Shown here one piece after another: positions 33,660-45,768 of a stretch of DNA of 64,000 bases (position 1 is its first letter; the number at the start of each line of letters is the position of its first letter). The notes beneath the pieces were generated by a model. The model did not search any database. It had not been told where the DNA came from and saw nothing but the letters and a program-made list of their open reading frames with translations. Source of the stretch: Porphyra umbilicalis (Eukaryota; Rhodophyta; Bangiophyceae; Bangiales; Bangiaceae); NCBI GenBank assembly GCA_002049455.2, contig KV918918.1:104863-168862 (forward strand), in the 5' to 3' direction. Position numbers and translations under genes: made by a program.

Positions 33660-35469
33660 GTGGTCGCCCATGGGGTGGGCCAGCGGGTGGCGCGGCGCAG
33701 TTTGACCTCCCCCCATTTTTGATGTTGCGTGTGGTTGCTGGAGGGTGTGGTCGGTGGGCGTCGTCACCGTTGCCTGCGTGTTTTGGTATTGGGGCCCTGG
33801 GGTCGGTGTGTGACAATCTTGCGTTCCTGTGTTGTTTTTTTCTCTTTCTGCGTGGGAGGCGGCGCAACAGATGGCTTATGACAGCCTTGTTCAGGGTCTT
33901 CTGCTCCTGCTTCTTGTATCATCCATCGGTCTGGCTCCGTGTGGCTCGCCCTGTCGCTCTTTCGCCTCTGCCGTCGCTGCGCGCCGCTGTCGAGTGAAGA
34001 ACAAAATGTTCACGCAGTTTGACGGCCCAGTGTGCGCGTGGGGTCGAGCGTTCTGGGTGCTTTTTAAGGTAAGAAGCTTCGTTCTGCGCTGAGAATATTC
34101 GGGCAGAGGCCATGGCATGGCCCAGCCCGCAGTACTTAAGGAACAGCGTTTGAATGGGGGAGGATGGACGAGGGGATCGACAGACCGATTGACGTGTAGG
34201 GCCCCGATTTGAACACGCAACGAGAACAAAACACCAGCGCACGGGATCGTCGTGCTCGTTCATTCGACATCTGCTACTGACCACTCCTCCACGGAAAAAA
34301 CCTGACAGAGCCGCCACATGTAGGGATTTAATGGTGACCTTGTCCAACTGAGGTTCACTCAGTTGAGTGAACGAAGGTTGGATCGCTCTCGAGCTGCCTC
34401 CCCACCAACTCGAGCCACCTCGCAGTCTTCGACAAATATAGCGCCTGTTGCCGAGGTTCATGGCCAACCACGCCATTTGATGAGTACAGTGGGTGGCAGC
34501 CAACCAACGAGAGAGCTGAACTGCACTGTCAGGGCTCCCTCCATCCTCGTTTGTCCTTGTTTGCAGCGGTCAACCGAAAAGGAAAAAGTTTCCGATACCA
34601 TCCGCCGTTCCAGCCCTCCCCTCGGTCGCGCCCAGCGAGGCCCCAAAGCACCAACTCTCACTCAACAGGCCGCAGCGCGTGTCTTTTTTGGCGAGTGACC
34701 GCACGGACGCGCCCGCCCACCCCCCCCGCGCGTGGCCGCCCGTTTCGCGAGGGGCCCCCCCGCCCCTTGGCGTGACCGGCCCGCGGCGCCGTGACGCGTC
34801 TTGGCGCTGCACGCGTGGCCCCCAATCGCGTCGCTGACGACGCGTGTGCCCCCACGGCCGCGGGCCGCGTGTGTGCCGAGCCGACGCAGCGGTCGGTCCC
34901 CCGCGGCACGCCGCGACGGACTCGCGCCCGCGCACTCGCCCCGCCGCCCGTCCCGCCGGCCGACCGTCGACCCCCCCCCCCCCCCCTCCCCGACGCGGTT
35001 GCGGCTGGCGCCACCGACGGCGGCGGGTGGTGTGTGGCTGCGAGCCCCCGTGCGCCGCCCGTGTACTGGCGTCGCCACTGTTTACCGCTTGCGGCCGGCC
35101 GTTGCGCTTTTTTTCCCGCTTTCCACGCACGCCCGCGCCTGCATTGTCTGGCAGGTGGGTGCGACCGCGCGCTTGGCGGGCGACCGAGTCGCGCCGAGTC
35201 GTCTTGTCTGGCAGTGCTCGGCGGTCACGAGTGCACGTGTCATCCAGTGGTGCGGTTTTGTGGGCGCCGCTTCGGGTGCGCGTCGCGTGGGGCCGCTGAC
35301 GCGCGCCGCCGGCGTGGTCGGCGCTTTGCGTCGTGTGGGTGTCGGCGTGGACGCCCCCGTCCTGGTGGCGGGTGGTGGTGACGGGCGCCCCCCGCACGGG
35401 TGGCGGGTGGCCCACCCGGCCCCGGCGGGCGTGGTGGCGGTGCAACGTGTTTGACCCGCCGCCGGTACG
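33660..35469. other. Intergenic region between the BET-like and SAPS genes
   Basis: No gene was recognised in 1.8 kb. A perfect hairpin, GTTCACTCA-GT-TGAGTGAAC, lies at 34353-34372. The right part (34690-35460) is GC-rich with open frames on both strands that show no domain; it is probably the promoter and leader of the SAPS gene. Confidence 0.5.
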
Positions 35470-38400
35470 ATGTTTCTCGGGATGGCGTTCCCCCACGGGT
35501 CGACGATCAACGGGTTGCTGGACCGGGTGGAAGCGTCCGAGGCGGGCGCGATTGACATTGGTGGAGACGGGCGGCGTCGGGCGGTGGGCGGGCACGCCGA
35601 CCCGGTGGGTGGGGGTGGGCTGCCTGACTCTGCCGACGACGAGGAGGTGGGGGGCGGCGAAAGTGCTCGTGGCGGGGGGAGACCGCGGACGCGGGAGGGT
35701 GGCGCCGACGACGCGTGGAGTGGGGGGGAGGATGACGACGGTGTGACTCGGGGCGGCCGCCGCGCGGTGCCGGCCCCGTCCCTCTTTGACCTGCTCGACG
35801 ATGACTCGGTGTTGCCCGAGTGCCGGTCGGACAACTCTCGCCTCGTCGGGTACTTTTGTCGGCCTGGCAACCTGCGGGTACGTTTTGGGGGCGAAGCGTT
35901 GGTAGCGGGGAGTGGGGAGGCGGCGACGCCGTGGCGGGGGGGTGCATGACGTAGATATGGGGTGTGGCTTGGGTGACTTGCTGGAGCATTTGCGGGCTGC
36001 CCTTGACCGTTGTGGTGTGCCCGTTTTCCTTCCTCTCCGGCAGACCACTGACATTGATCGTGTGGTGCGTTTGGCTTGTCCTGTTTCTTGGTTCTTTTCC
36101 TCGCTCGGCTCGCCGACGTGCGTTTGCTCCGCCTGGCCTATGCTCTTTGGGTGCTGCTGCTGCTGCGTTCTTTTTCCCTTATCCAGGAGCTCGTCACGTT
36201 GTGTACCCAATGGCCCGACGAACCTCTCACACCCACGTCAGCAGAAGCCATGGGGGGCTCCAACTCTCCCGACAAGCGGCTATACAAGTACCCCTTTGTG
36301 GCCTCGGAGGTGCTGTGTGCGGATGTTCCTCGCATCCAAGATGCCATGACGCGCTCGCCCGACCTCTTGTACAGCATTCTTTCGGCCCTGGACGCGGCGC
36401 CGGCCGGACGGATGGAGACGATGCGGGCCACGTATGTTGCCAAGGTTGTCGGCGCCCTGCTGCGCGCCCGCTCTCCATTGGTGCTCGCGCACCTGGCAGC
36501 TCGCTCGCGGCCGGATCTCATCACCTCTCTCCTGCGGCAGGTGGCTCTGCTCCCCGTCGCGGATCTGCTGGTGCGGCTTCTCGACCCACCCCCAAGTCCG
36601 TACGCGCTCGCGATGGACTCACTGGACGCGGGGACGGGCGGTTGGGAGGGCTTATGCTCCTCTGTCGACCCGTCCGCGTCCAACCCCATGGCGCCTTCGC
36701 CGTCAGTGCCGGTGGCGGCGCTGCAGTTGCTCGCACGCACGGACGTCCTTGCCCGCCTCGTTGGTGTGATTGCCGACCACGCTGTGCCGGCGGGTACGCT
36801 GGGCCCGGCTGCGGGGGGCCTCGGCGCGGACGGCAGTGGGGATGGGGTCGCGGTGGTCACGGCGGGTGGCGGCGGCAATGTCGAGGTCCCCGACGACCGG
36901 CGGGTCCGTGAGGCGGCGCTCGCCAACGCGGCGGGGACGCTCCTTGAGTTGTCCCGTCAGCTGCTGCAGATACGTGCGTCTGGGGTGGCCATTCCGGACC
37001 CCCTCAACGTGTTTGCCCGCGGCGACTTATGCGGGCAGCTGCTCGATGCGGGGCTGGCGGCGGCGGCGGCGGGCTACCCCGGTGCTTTGCACATTGCACT
37101 CGACACGCTCGGGCGGCTGCTGACCACACCGGCCAATGTGGCGCTGGTGCCGCCAGCAGAGCAGGGCGACGGTGTGGCGGCTGCGTCTGACGAGGACGAC
37201 CTCTTTGACTGGGATGGGACGGGGGGTGGGGCTGGGGAGGATGGGGACGGTGCGTCGCCGCCCGACGTCGACGTTGACACCGACGCTCCCGCCGACTGGG
37301 ACGCGGAAGCGCCGGTGGGGCTGACCAATGGCGATGGCGACGCCGCCGATACGCAGGCGGCGCTGCTCCCCCCCCCTCCCCGCCTGGTCTCCACTGCCGC
37401 CGTCGAGGCGGTGCTCATCGCCCGCCTCTCCGCGCTCATGGATCTCGTCGTTGACGAGGAGGCGTCGCAGCAGGCACCACCGCCGACGCTCGCCGGGTCT
37501 CTCCCTGCTCCTCCCCCACCCCTCGGGGTGACCCGCTTGATGGTCATTGAGCTGCTCTGCGCGCTCTTTGCGCTCGGCGGGGAAGAGGCAGTGTCTGCTC
37601 TGGCGGCCGTCGGCGTCCCTGGGCTCCTGCTGCGGCGTTTTGCTACCCATCGGTGGTCGTCCATGCTTCACACGACCGTAACAGACGCGATCGTGGCGTT
37701 GTTATCAACAGGACGGCCGTACGCGCACCGAGCGCTGTTTGCGGAAGGCTTTGTGCAGTGGCTCATCGAGACGTGGACGGCGGGGGAGGCAACCACCGGG
37801 CCGGCTGCGCGGCTAGACGCGGCGGGCAGCGAGCCCCCCGAGGGCGCCCCCGCTGAAGCACAAGATGCGCCTGCCGAATCGCCATCCAAGGGGGCGGAGG
37901 TGAATTTCGGGACGGACGAGGTTGACCGGCCAGCTGCCTCTGAATACTGCAACGGCCACGGCTCCGCGGCAGACGCCGCCTCATCTGTGGATTGGGAAGA
38001 CTCGGCCGTGTCGTCGCCGGCCCCTGTGACCACGTCCAACACGGCCAACGCGGACGCGTTGCGGGCTGCGGGCGGGGTGGCCACCTTCCGCCCCGGCTAC
38101 ATGGGCCACCTCATCCAGCTTTTTGTGGCGCTTGGCGATTTCATGGACACGCTGCCGGCGACGCCAACCGGCGACGGCGATGGCGGCGACACCGAGACTG
38201 CGGCCGCTGCCGCCGATGGCATCGTCGGCACGGGCCTAGAGCCGTCTGACGTGGCGTCTGTCAAGGCGCTGATGGAGGCGACTGGGAGTGTCGGCACCGC
38301 CCTGCGCGTGCAACAAAAAGCGCTGTGCGGGGAGCGCCCCGGCGGCGGTGGCGGCGAGCACACCGACGGGGAGGAGGACGAGGACTTGTATGAGGACGCC

Positions 38401-39042
38401 ACCCCGCTCTTTGACATGAACGAGGTCATCCACAACATGACGCTACCGGACAATGCGGTGCACATCAACCGGTTTGCGGCGCGGCTGCTCACGCAGTCGG
38501 GGGTCAACGCGAGCGACTTGCTCGGGGATGATGAGGAGGAGGCGCTGCCCGTGGGGGGGCTCGCCGCCGGCGTTGCCGCGTTGGAGATTCAGAGCGACGA
38601 CGATGATGATTCGGACGACAACAGTGCCTACAGCACTCCCGAAGCGTATGCAGACGACGAGGGAGAAGCCGCCGCGGCCGTCGACGAGGTGCCCGCAACC
38701 GATGGCCAAGGCAGCCCGGGAAGCGCCGGTGGCATCGACACTGATGCGGCATCGATCGGGGGCGCCGCCGCGCTCAAGCCCGTGTTTGGCCCGCTCGAAG
38801 TCGGTACCCCGTGGCCGGCCGCGCCGCCGGGCGTCGTCTCTGCCTCCCCGCCGCCGCCGCTCGACTCGGCGGACGTGGGGCCGAGCGCACCGCCCGCGCC
38901 GGTCGCCGCACCGGTCGTCACCCCCCCGAACGACGCGGCGGCGGTCGCGTCGCCGGCCGACGACGGGTATCGGCCGGGCACGCCGTTTGCTGCGCCAATG
39001 GGAACGCCGCCGACACCACCGCAACCGGCATTGTCGGATTGA
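35470..39042 (+). CDS. SAPS-domain regulatory subunit of protein phosphatase 6 (two exons)
   Basis: A SIT4-associated-protein (SAPS/PP6R) homologue. In other eukaryotes these bind the PP6/Sit4 catalytic subunit and direct its targeting. Exon 1 (35470-35877) starts MFLGMAF, as the family starts MF, and has an acidic Gly-rich insert before SLFDLLDDDSVLPECRSDN, the conserved block. A GT-AG intron of 309 nt (35878-36186; GTACGT to CCAG) is needed to join NLR to ELVTLC in phase 0. Exon 2 continues with LYKYPFVASEVLCADVPRI and several helical-repeat segments, then GYMGHLIQLFVALGDFMDTL and the late block MNEVIHNMTLPDNAVHINRFAARLL. It ends in an acidic, Pro-rich tail. About 1,087 residues with no frame jump. 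The intron is T-rich. It follows the BET-like gene on the same strand. Confidence 0.93.
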
Positions 39043-39838
39043 TGCCGGGGGGGGGGGGGGGGGGGTAGTGGTGGTTCTTTTCTCTTGGATCTCTTCTTTT
39101 TTTTGGTCTGCTCGCATCGCCACCCTCCCCCTTTCCACATCGCCCCCCCCTCCCGTGTTAAGTTTATCCGCGGCCGTGCGGGAAAGTGCGGCCGCCGGGC
39201 CGCCTCCTCCCCGACTTCTATTTTCCCTTGGTCTCTTTGTGTTTCTTTTCTATCTCTCTTGCATGCTCTGCGGCCGTCTTGGCATCTTGTGGGGCCTCGC
39301 TGCCAACTGTAGTTCACTGGCGTGCGCGCTGTTCCAGCCCTCGTGCGACCGCGTCCCACGTCTGGGGCCGGTCCCGTGATGGTCCCAGCCGCGTCTCTAC
39401 AGACACCCCGGCCGCACCACCGCCAGCCCGCGCCACAGCGGATTCGGCCTACGGCCTGCCGTCGCCGGCTTGTTCCGGTGCCATCGCACCTTGGCCAACG
39501 GCGGCCACGCGTGAAGGGGAGTTCCGCTCGTTGTATGACCCAGGCGCCAGGCGGGAGCGCCCCTCTACCGCGCCCTCGTTGTTGCGGGAGCTACGCTCCC
39601 CGAGGGTCCGTGGCTGCCCCGCCATCGAGAGGACGAGGCGTTGTCGACAAGCCCCCCGTCGGGCGTGCCCATGCCGCCCCGCCCGCATGGCGAGTCTCGG
39701 CCAGCGGCACATGTGTGCGACGCTTGGGCACCCCGTATTGGCAGGCTCCAGCGTGGGTTGGGCTCATCCCTGCGGCCTGCAACCCCCCCCCACCTCGCCC
39801 GTTACCGCGCCCGCACTCCCCAGGTCGGCACCGACCCG
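39043..39838. other. Convergent 3' intergenic region
   Basis: Lies between the stop codons of the SAPS gene and the DUF6816-like gene, so it holds two 3' ends. A G run at about 39049-39066 and a T-rich stretch near 39070-39105 follow the SAPS stop. No gene was recognised. Confidence 0.5.
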
Positions 39839-41133
39839 TCACTTGAGCCGCAGCGGGTCTGGCCGCGATAAGAAGACGCGGTACTTGACGACCAGCAGCG
39901 GCAGCGGGTGTGCGTCGAGCGTCTCGGTCGGGTACGTAAACTCCACCAGCAGCGCGTCAATGCCGTTGGGTACTTGGACGAGGCCGTCCAGGCTGCCCTC
40001 CTCGTCGGGCACCTTGCGCTTCTCAAGGACGACCTCCGACACGGCCCACTTGACGACCCGCCGCACGGCCTCGATGCGGACGGCGCGGCCGAGCCCCCCC
40101 CCCCCACCCCAAACCCCCCCTCATCGACCACCTCGTCCAGCCGCGCAATGCGCGCGTATTCCGACGACACAAACGTGCCATAGCCGCCCGGCTCGTCCAC
40201 GTAGCTCCGCTTGGTAATCTTCTCCTCGCGCGTACTCCCCCCCGCCGTCACCGTCAGCACGTTGGGGTTGTCGGGCGACCACGTGGTCGACACGCTGTCC
40301 CGCCCGCTCCCCGGCGCGCGCACGCGGCGCGTCGGGCCGCCGGCAATGGCGCCGCCCGACGCGGCGCCGCCGCCCATCGACGCGCCCTTGATGGCCATCG
40401 CCGCCGCCACGTCGCCGACGCTCACGCCGACCACCACCGCCCGCTCCGCCGCCTCCCGCCCAATGGCATTGTACGCCCGGTCGGCCACGACGTGCCCCCG
40501 GTGGTGGATGAAGCGGACGGGGTAGGCGATCGCGACGCCGAGGCGCCGCGCCGACCGCTCGCGGGCGGCCACCACCGCCGGCGGCGCCGGGCGGCCCGCC
40601 GCGGCTGCAGCCTCAACGGTGGGGGATTCGACGGAGAAGGGCTCGCGGGACAACTCCCAGTCGCCCTCGAAAAAGGAGGGGTAGTACACGTCCGATGGGC
40701 CCGTGCCGGGGAGCGCCGACGCGGCCGAGGAGATGGAGGAGCGGAGGGAGCCGGGGGAGGGGAGGGTGGGGGACGGCAGGGAGGCGGCATTTGCGGGGGG
40801 AGGCGGAACAATCGACCCGGCGACCGCAGCCGCCGCGGCCGCCGCCGACAGGTGCAGCAGCCGCCGGCGGGTTGGGGGCGTGGTCGCGTCTGGAGCTGCT
40901 GGGGACGGCGGCGCGCCGTCGTCAGCGGGGTGGGGAGCGCTGCCCCCTGCGGGGGGGGCGTCTGCCGAGGCGGCCACCGTCGGTGGCGCCTGCGCGCCAG
41001 TCCTGCGTGCGCCGGCGGGAGGGCGTCGGCTGGTAACGGACTGCAGGCCGGCGTGCCGGGTCAGCACCGCGGCCGTCCCGCTGGATGGCGCCAGAAAGGC
41101 GGTGGTCGCCGCGGGGGGGGGTGTTGGCGCCAT
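39839..41133 (-). CDS. DUF6816-like plastid protein with Tat-type lumen signal
   Basis: Predicted thylakoid-lumen protein of about 430 residues. The N-terminus from the ATG at 41133 (MAPTPPPAATTAFLAPSS) is a plausible plastid transit peptide. It is followed by a Pro/Ala-rich spacer and RRRLLHLSAAAAAAAVAGS ending in ANA-A, the arrangement of a twin-arginine lumen signal with an Ala-x-Ala cleavage site. The mature part has the block SFFEGDWELSREPFSVE and later VEFTYPTE...PLLVVKYRVFLSRP, which I associate with plant and algal plastid proteins of the DUF6816 group; that family call is from memory. A 12-C run (40094-40105) shifts the frame near the C-terminus, and the next frame supplies the conserved end with TGA at 39839. 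An alternative ATG lies at 41175. Function unknown. Confidence 0.75.
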
Positions 41134-43148
41134 CGTGTTGCCACCGTCGGCGAGGGAGTTTTCCGCCAGCGCCAATCACCGGCGACGACGAGCAACGTCA
41201 GCGACGGCGTCGGCAACGTCGGCGGCACGAGAGGCAGCAGTGCCGGCACACAGGGATGAACGACAGAGGCAACGAGGCACCGGTCGGGACCGGCGTGACC
41301 GCCGACGGTAGCCACGTCAGCTCCCAGGCGCCGAGCGCACCGTGGCAAGCGCGACCCGCGATCCTACTCGCTCTGATAGTGGGCGACCAAGGCTGGGGAG
41401 GAGGGGCTCCTCACAGGCAGAGTCGGCCAGGTCAATGGCCAGGGGAGGGGGTTTGTGGATGTCGGGCACATGTGACGCCCAGCAGCAACAAGCTGTGCAG
41501 GGCCGATGGGCATGAACACGACGAACACAGGGAGGGCGGTAGCGGCTGCGAGATTTCCCGTCAACAAGAGCCGTCGTCGGCCTTCCAGCCACAACCGGCG
41601 GGATCGGATCAACCAATGAGATGCGAGGCACTGCCCTCGCATCCGTGTCCTCCATCTTGGTGTGTTCTGCACGAAAAATCGATTAATCCTGCGTGATGTC
41701 CATCAGCCGAACCATGGTCGATTTCGATGCTACTGTACAGTATCTTGGAGGTCGATGCATGTGAAGCCAAGAAGAGTCGGAAATTTTATTGTGGGATACA
41801 GTGCGTTCTCGTTGTAGGAGAATCGTTTACAAGGGAATATGGGTCGCGAGTCTTCTATTTCAGTCCGTGTAGGCCACTTTTATTCATATTGAGCTGAATC
41901 AGCTCTCTCTTGGAACGAGAACGCACTTTATGCTGGAACAAATTCCAGGCACGTGCGTGCAATACCCTGGCCTTCAGGGCGGTGGCGCGCTTGGCGACGC
42001 ATCGACGCCGGGCACGCCGGCCGACTCCATAGCCGCGAGCGCGCACGGCGGCACGTACAGCCACGTTGCCGTGGTGGGGGAAACGTGGGGTGGGGAAAAA
42101 GGTGCCGCCGCCGGCACCGCAGCGGCGGCGGCTCGCCGGTGTCGCGCGACGCCGACGGGAGGGGCCTTCACTCCGCCGCGCAGCGCACCTCTAACCGCGC
42201 CGGTAGATGGCAGGCCGACGGGGCACCGCAACAGAAGCCGGCGCGCAGGCACGATCACCCGCGGGTCATCGCGGGCGCGTTCAACCCCCGTAGTCGCTGC
42301 GCGCGGTCGCCGCGCCCAACTCGGGGCGGTGGGGGGTGGTAGGGGGGCAGGCACCGTCCGGGCCCTGTGACCCTTGTGGCAGGACAGTCCTTCCCAGCCA
42401 CGTAACTCTATTCGCTTTTTGCGTCATCGCCAACGTCGACACGCCCTCAGATCCCTGACGAATGCAGACTGCCACCTCTGAAACGGAGAGCAAGTCCCGT
42501 GATCTAAGTATATGTGTGCATCACTACACTTTGAGAGCACCCTGTCCTAAAGGCCAGGGAATTCAGGAGTGGGTTTGGTGCCAGGCACACTCGGCGAGTG
42601 GAAACGGAGCAGACCGTGCAGTGCGTCAAAAATCATGTACATACTGTACATCAAAGAACCGAAAAGGAGGGGGGCGCCAACACATTCGTATCGTCCTGGC
42701 CCAGAGACGGCCGACGGTTGTCCCTGGGCTTCTCGGCTGTGAGCAACCACTACAGCTGACACGGGGAACAAAAGGCCGGCTGCGCTGCTGTCGCTCTGGC
42801 GACAGGTGAGGACCATTGTCCACCGCCGCGTCTCCCACAAAACACCACCAGTCACCCACAGGACGGGCACGATGCCAACCGATAGCGGGAGAGGGGAGCC
42901 CCCCCCCCTCATGAATACGTACAAAAATGGCCCCAACAAAAGGAGCAGCAGCTTTGACGAGACGAGCTCGACGGCTGTGCGACACGCACCAAAAGAAAAA
43001 CAAACAAGAGGGGTTCCCGTGCAGTCCGCCGGTGGAGCTCTCACCACAAGCCCCCACGCCGTGCACACGCGGGGCCGATCAGCGCCCTTGCCGACCCCGC
43101 CGTCGCCGCTCGGCAGCCCGGCGCCTCGATACACGCCCCCCCCCCCCC
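41134..43148. other. Intergenic region of about 2 kb
   Basis: No gene was recognised. The part nearest 41134 is the promoter of the DUF6816-like gene. A segment around 41690-41930 is AT-richer. A GC-rich segment follows (about 41940-42360) with open but featureless frames on both strands. The right end would hold the 3' end of the small secreted-protein gene. Confidence 0.45.
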
Positions 43149-43649
43149 TCACAGGTCGAGAACAATGGCGTGCGGGCGCGCCGGGTCCCGGCGCACCGGC
43201 GGCGCGTGGCGCGCCGCCGCCGCCGCCGCCGCCGCCAGCTCGCCCTCCCACAAGGCCCACGCGTCGCACGTCGTGACCGCGTCGAGGGCGTTGGTGCAAT
43301 ACGCGTGGCGCCCCCCCGCCGCCACGCGCCGACACGTGGGGGCGGCGCAGGCGGGGGGGCGGGGCCCCACCCCGGCCGCCAGCGCCGTGCACACGCCGAC
43401 CGTCGGGGGGGGGAGCGGCTCGCCCCAGCGCCCGACCGGCGGCGCGCCGGCGGCGCGCGCGCCGCGCCGCAGCACGCACGTGCGACCGTGGCCACAGGGG
43501 GTGGCGCCGCGCCCAAAGCAGCCCCCAACGGGGGGCGTCGGTGCGCCGCGCGCGGGCGCTGCCGACGCCCCGCCGGCCGCGGCGGCAACGAGGAGGAGGG
43601 CGCCAACAATCGCCGCCGCGGCAGCGACCAACCGACGGGGGGAGCGCAT
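43149..43649 (-). CDS. Small secreted cysteine-rich protein
   Basis: A 166-residue protein starting at ATG 43649 with a classical secretion signal: MRSPRR, a hydrophobic Ala/Val/Leu core, then a GASAA-type cleavage site. The mature part has eight cysteines (among them CFGRGATPCGHGRTC, then single Cys residues and a YC/TC pair near the end), an even number consistent with disulfides. It has Gly/Pro-rich stretches and no family I recognise. Homopolymers occur only upstream, so the frame is trustworthy. The open frame extends upstream of the ATG but looks like leader. It could be a cell-wall or extracellular-matrix protein; this is inference from the signal and Cys content. Confidence 0.6.
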   Translation of the reverse strand: MRSPRRLVAAAAAIVGALLLVAAAAGGASAAPARGAPTPPVGGCFGRGATPCGHGRTCVLRRGARAAGAPPVGRWGEPLPPPTVGVCTALAAGVGPRPPACAAPTCRRVAAGGRHAYCTNALDAVTTCDAWALWEGELAAAAAAAARHAPPVRRDPARPHAIVLDL

Positions 43650-44284
43650 GGTCGGGTGGTGCGAGCGCAAACGGGCGGGGGCGGGGGGGGGGGGGGGGTG
43701 TGAGGGGCGGGCCGGGGAGACGCGTCGCAGCCGCCCTCGGTCGACGACGGCCACGGGCGCGCCGGCGGGCGGAGCGGAGCGTGCGGCCGTGGCGGGGGGA
43801 GCGACCACACCGCCGGTGGCGGCAGCGCCCGGCGGCGCGCGGCTCCCGCCGCGGCCAACAAGGGGGCGGCCCGCCGTCCCGGCGGCGGGCGCAGGGCGAC
43901 GCCAACCCCCACCCGACCAGGGGGGGGCCGCCCCCCAGCCCCCACCGCGCCGCGTCACGGTGGGGCGGCGCGGGGGGGGGATGGGGATGAGCCGCCCCGC
44001 GCTTCATCCAGGCGGCGCCGCCGCCGCGGCGGCGGCGCGGGGCGGCGGCGGCGCCCCGCTTTGGGGGCGCCCGGCTCGTGCAGGCGCGCCGCGGCGGGCG
44101 CCCGTCGACGACCGCCGCGGCGGCGGCGGCGCGCCCGCCGCGCACGGGGTGGTCCGCCCCCGGGCGGCGGACCGACGGGCGCCGCCTCCCCCCCCCCCCC
44201 CACGCCCGCCCGCCCACCCACCACCCCAGCAGCGCCGCCCCGCCTGCAGGGGGCACCCCCCACCGCCCTCGCCACACGCACCCA

Positions 44285-44315
<31 letters not shown>

Positions 44316-44341
44316 CCTACGGACGCCCCCCCCCCCCCCCC
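43650..44341. other. Intergenic region with long C runs
   Basis: Between two minus-strand genes. It includes G/C homopolymers, among them a C run of about 24 bases near 44288-44311 and another just before the MetAP2 stop. No gene was recognised; open frames on both strands follow the GC content. Confidence 0.5.
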
Positions 44342-45768
44342 TCAGTAGTCGTCCCCCCGCGACAGCACCTCCTTGCACGTCGGCCGCAACACGAGCGTGT
44401 GTTCAAATTGGGCGGTCAGGGCGCCCGCCACGTCGGCGAGCGGCGGGTAGGCGTCGAGCGTGCCGTCGGCGGTGAGCTCCGCGAGCGCCGCCCCGTGGTC
44501 CACCGCCCCCGCGCGCGCCAACCACCGCCGGCAAAAGGCGAGCGTGCCGTGCCGCGCGTCGATCGTTGCGAGCAGGTCCGCCGCCGCCGCCGACCGCGGG
44601 CGCGGTTTTGGGCGCCGCCACCCGCCCGCCGCCGCCGCCGCCGCCGCCGCCGCCCCCCCCGACGCGCGCATGTAGTGGCTCGTGCGGTGGGGCACCTCGG
44701 CGCACACGCCCCTGCCGGTCGTGCCAAACGTTTCAATCGCGTACACCTCCCCCTCCTCCATGCGGGTGCGCCCCCCCCCCCCCCGCACCGTCGGCACGAT
44801 TTTCCCCCCGTGGATGCGGTACGGCCCGATCGAGTGGCCGCCGAGGTTCCGCACGCACCGCACGCGCGTCGCCCCCCCCCCATCACCACGCAGGTGCACC
44901 TCGTGGCTCTCCATCACCTCTTGGATGGCGCCGCCGACCGCCGAGAGGCGCGCGTCAATCCCCGCCGCCGCAATCCCCGCCTCGGTCGCCGCGCGCACGG
45001 CGGCGAGCAGCGGCCGGCCGCGCGCAGACCACGTCACCGTCCACGCGCTGTCAATGATGCGCCCGGCGACGTGCGTGCCGAAATCCACCTTGACCACATC
45101 GTCCCGCCGGAGCACCACGGGCGCGTCCCCCGGGTTGGGCGTATCGTGCGCGGCGACGGCGTTGAGGGAGACGCCGGTGGGAAAGGCGGGGCCGCCGACG
45201 AGGCCGTCGTCGGCCCCGAGGAGCGCCCGCGAGGTCGCTTCCAAGCGCTCCACCACCGACAGCGTCGTGACGCCGGGGCGGATGTGGGGGCGCATCGCCG
45301 CCCGCACCCGCCGGTGCGCTTCGGCGGCGTGCCGCAGGCGCTCGAGGAGGGGGGTGGAGAGGCGGTCCCGCTCCGCCAGCTCCGCGTCGGTCGTGCGGTA
45401 CGCGTTGGCGTCGGTGTAGGCGCACAGCTCGCCGGGGGGGAAGGGCGTGCCCGCGTAGGTGTGCCGCAGGGGGACGGGGGGGGGTCTGAACGGGGGGGGG
45501 TGACGGCAGACGCCGTGCCACTGGGGAGGCCCAGTGCGCCAGTGGGGGTGGAGGGGGGCTCGACGGCGCCCGACGTAGCGGGGGGGGGGGGGGTCGTCAC
45601 CCCAGCGGCGGCCGCAGTGGCGGCGACCGCGGGGGTGGGCGCGGCCGCGGCCGCGGCCGCCGCCGCCGCCACCGCCACCGCGGGCGTGAGCGTCACGCAA
45701 GCCGCCGAGGCGTGGCGCTTCTTGACTACTTTCCGGGGTGGCAAGGGGGACTTTACAGACGCGTCCAT
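44342..45768 (-). CDS. Methionine aminopeptidase 2
   Basis: Removes the initiator methionine from nascent proteins in the cytosol, using two metal ions. The type 2 form is clear. Visible are the His in NAVAAHDTPN, metal ligands in VKVDFGTHVAGRIIDSAW (two Asp), GGHSIGPYRIHGG (His), IETFGTTG (Glu) and AQFEHT (Glu), the helical subdomain with EVPHRTSHYM, and the conserved terminus LRPTCKEVLSRGDDY. The ATG at 45768 gives a short basic stretch (RKVVKKRH) and a long Ala/Pro linker rather than the Lys-rich block of animal enzymes. The linker frame and the catalytic frame differ. The switch lies at two 9-G runs (45476-45484, 45492-45500), probably an indel. About 475 residues. Divergent from the next gene. 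Confidence 0.94.

Noticed and set aside
44288-44311. Long C run as a telomere or special signal
   Set aside because: Many similar C or G runs occur across the window in intergenic and coding sequence; this is part of the general composition.
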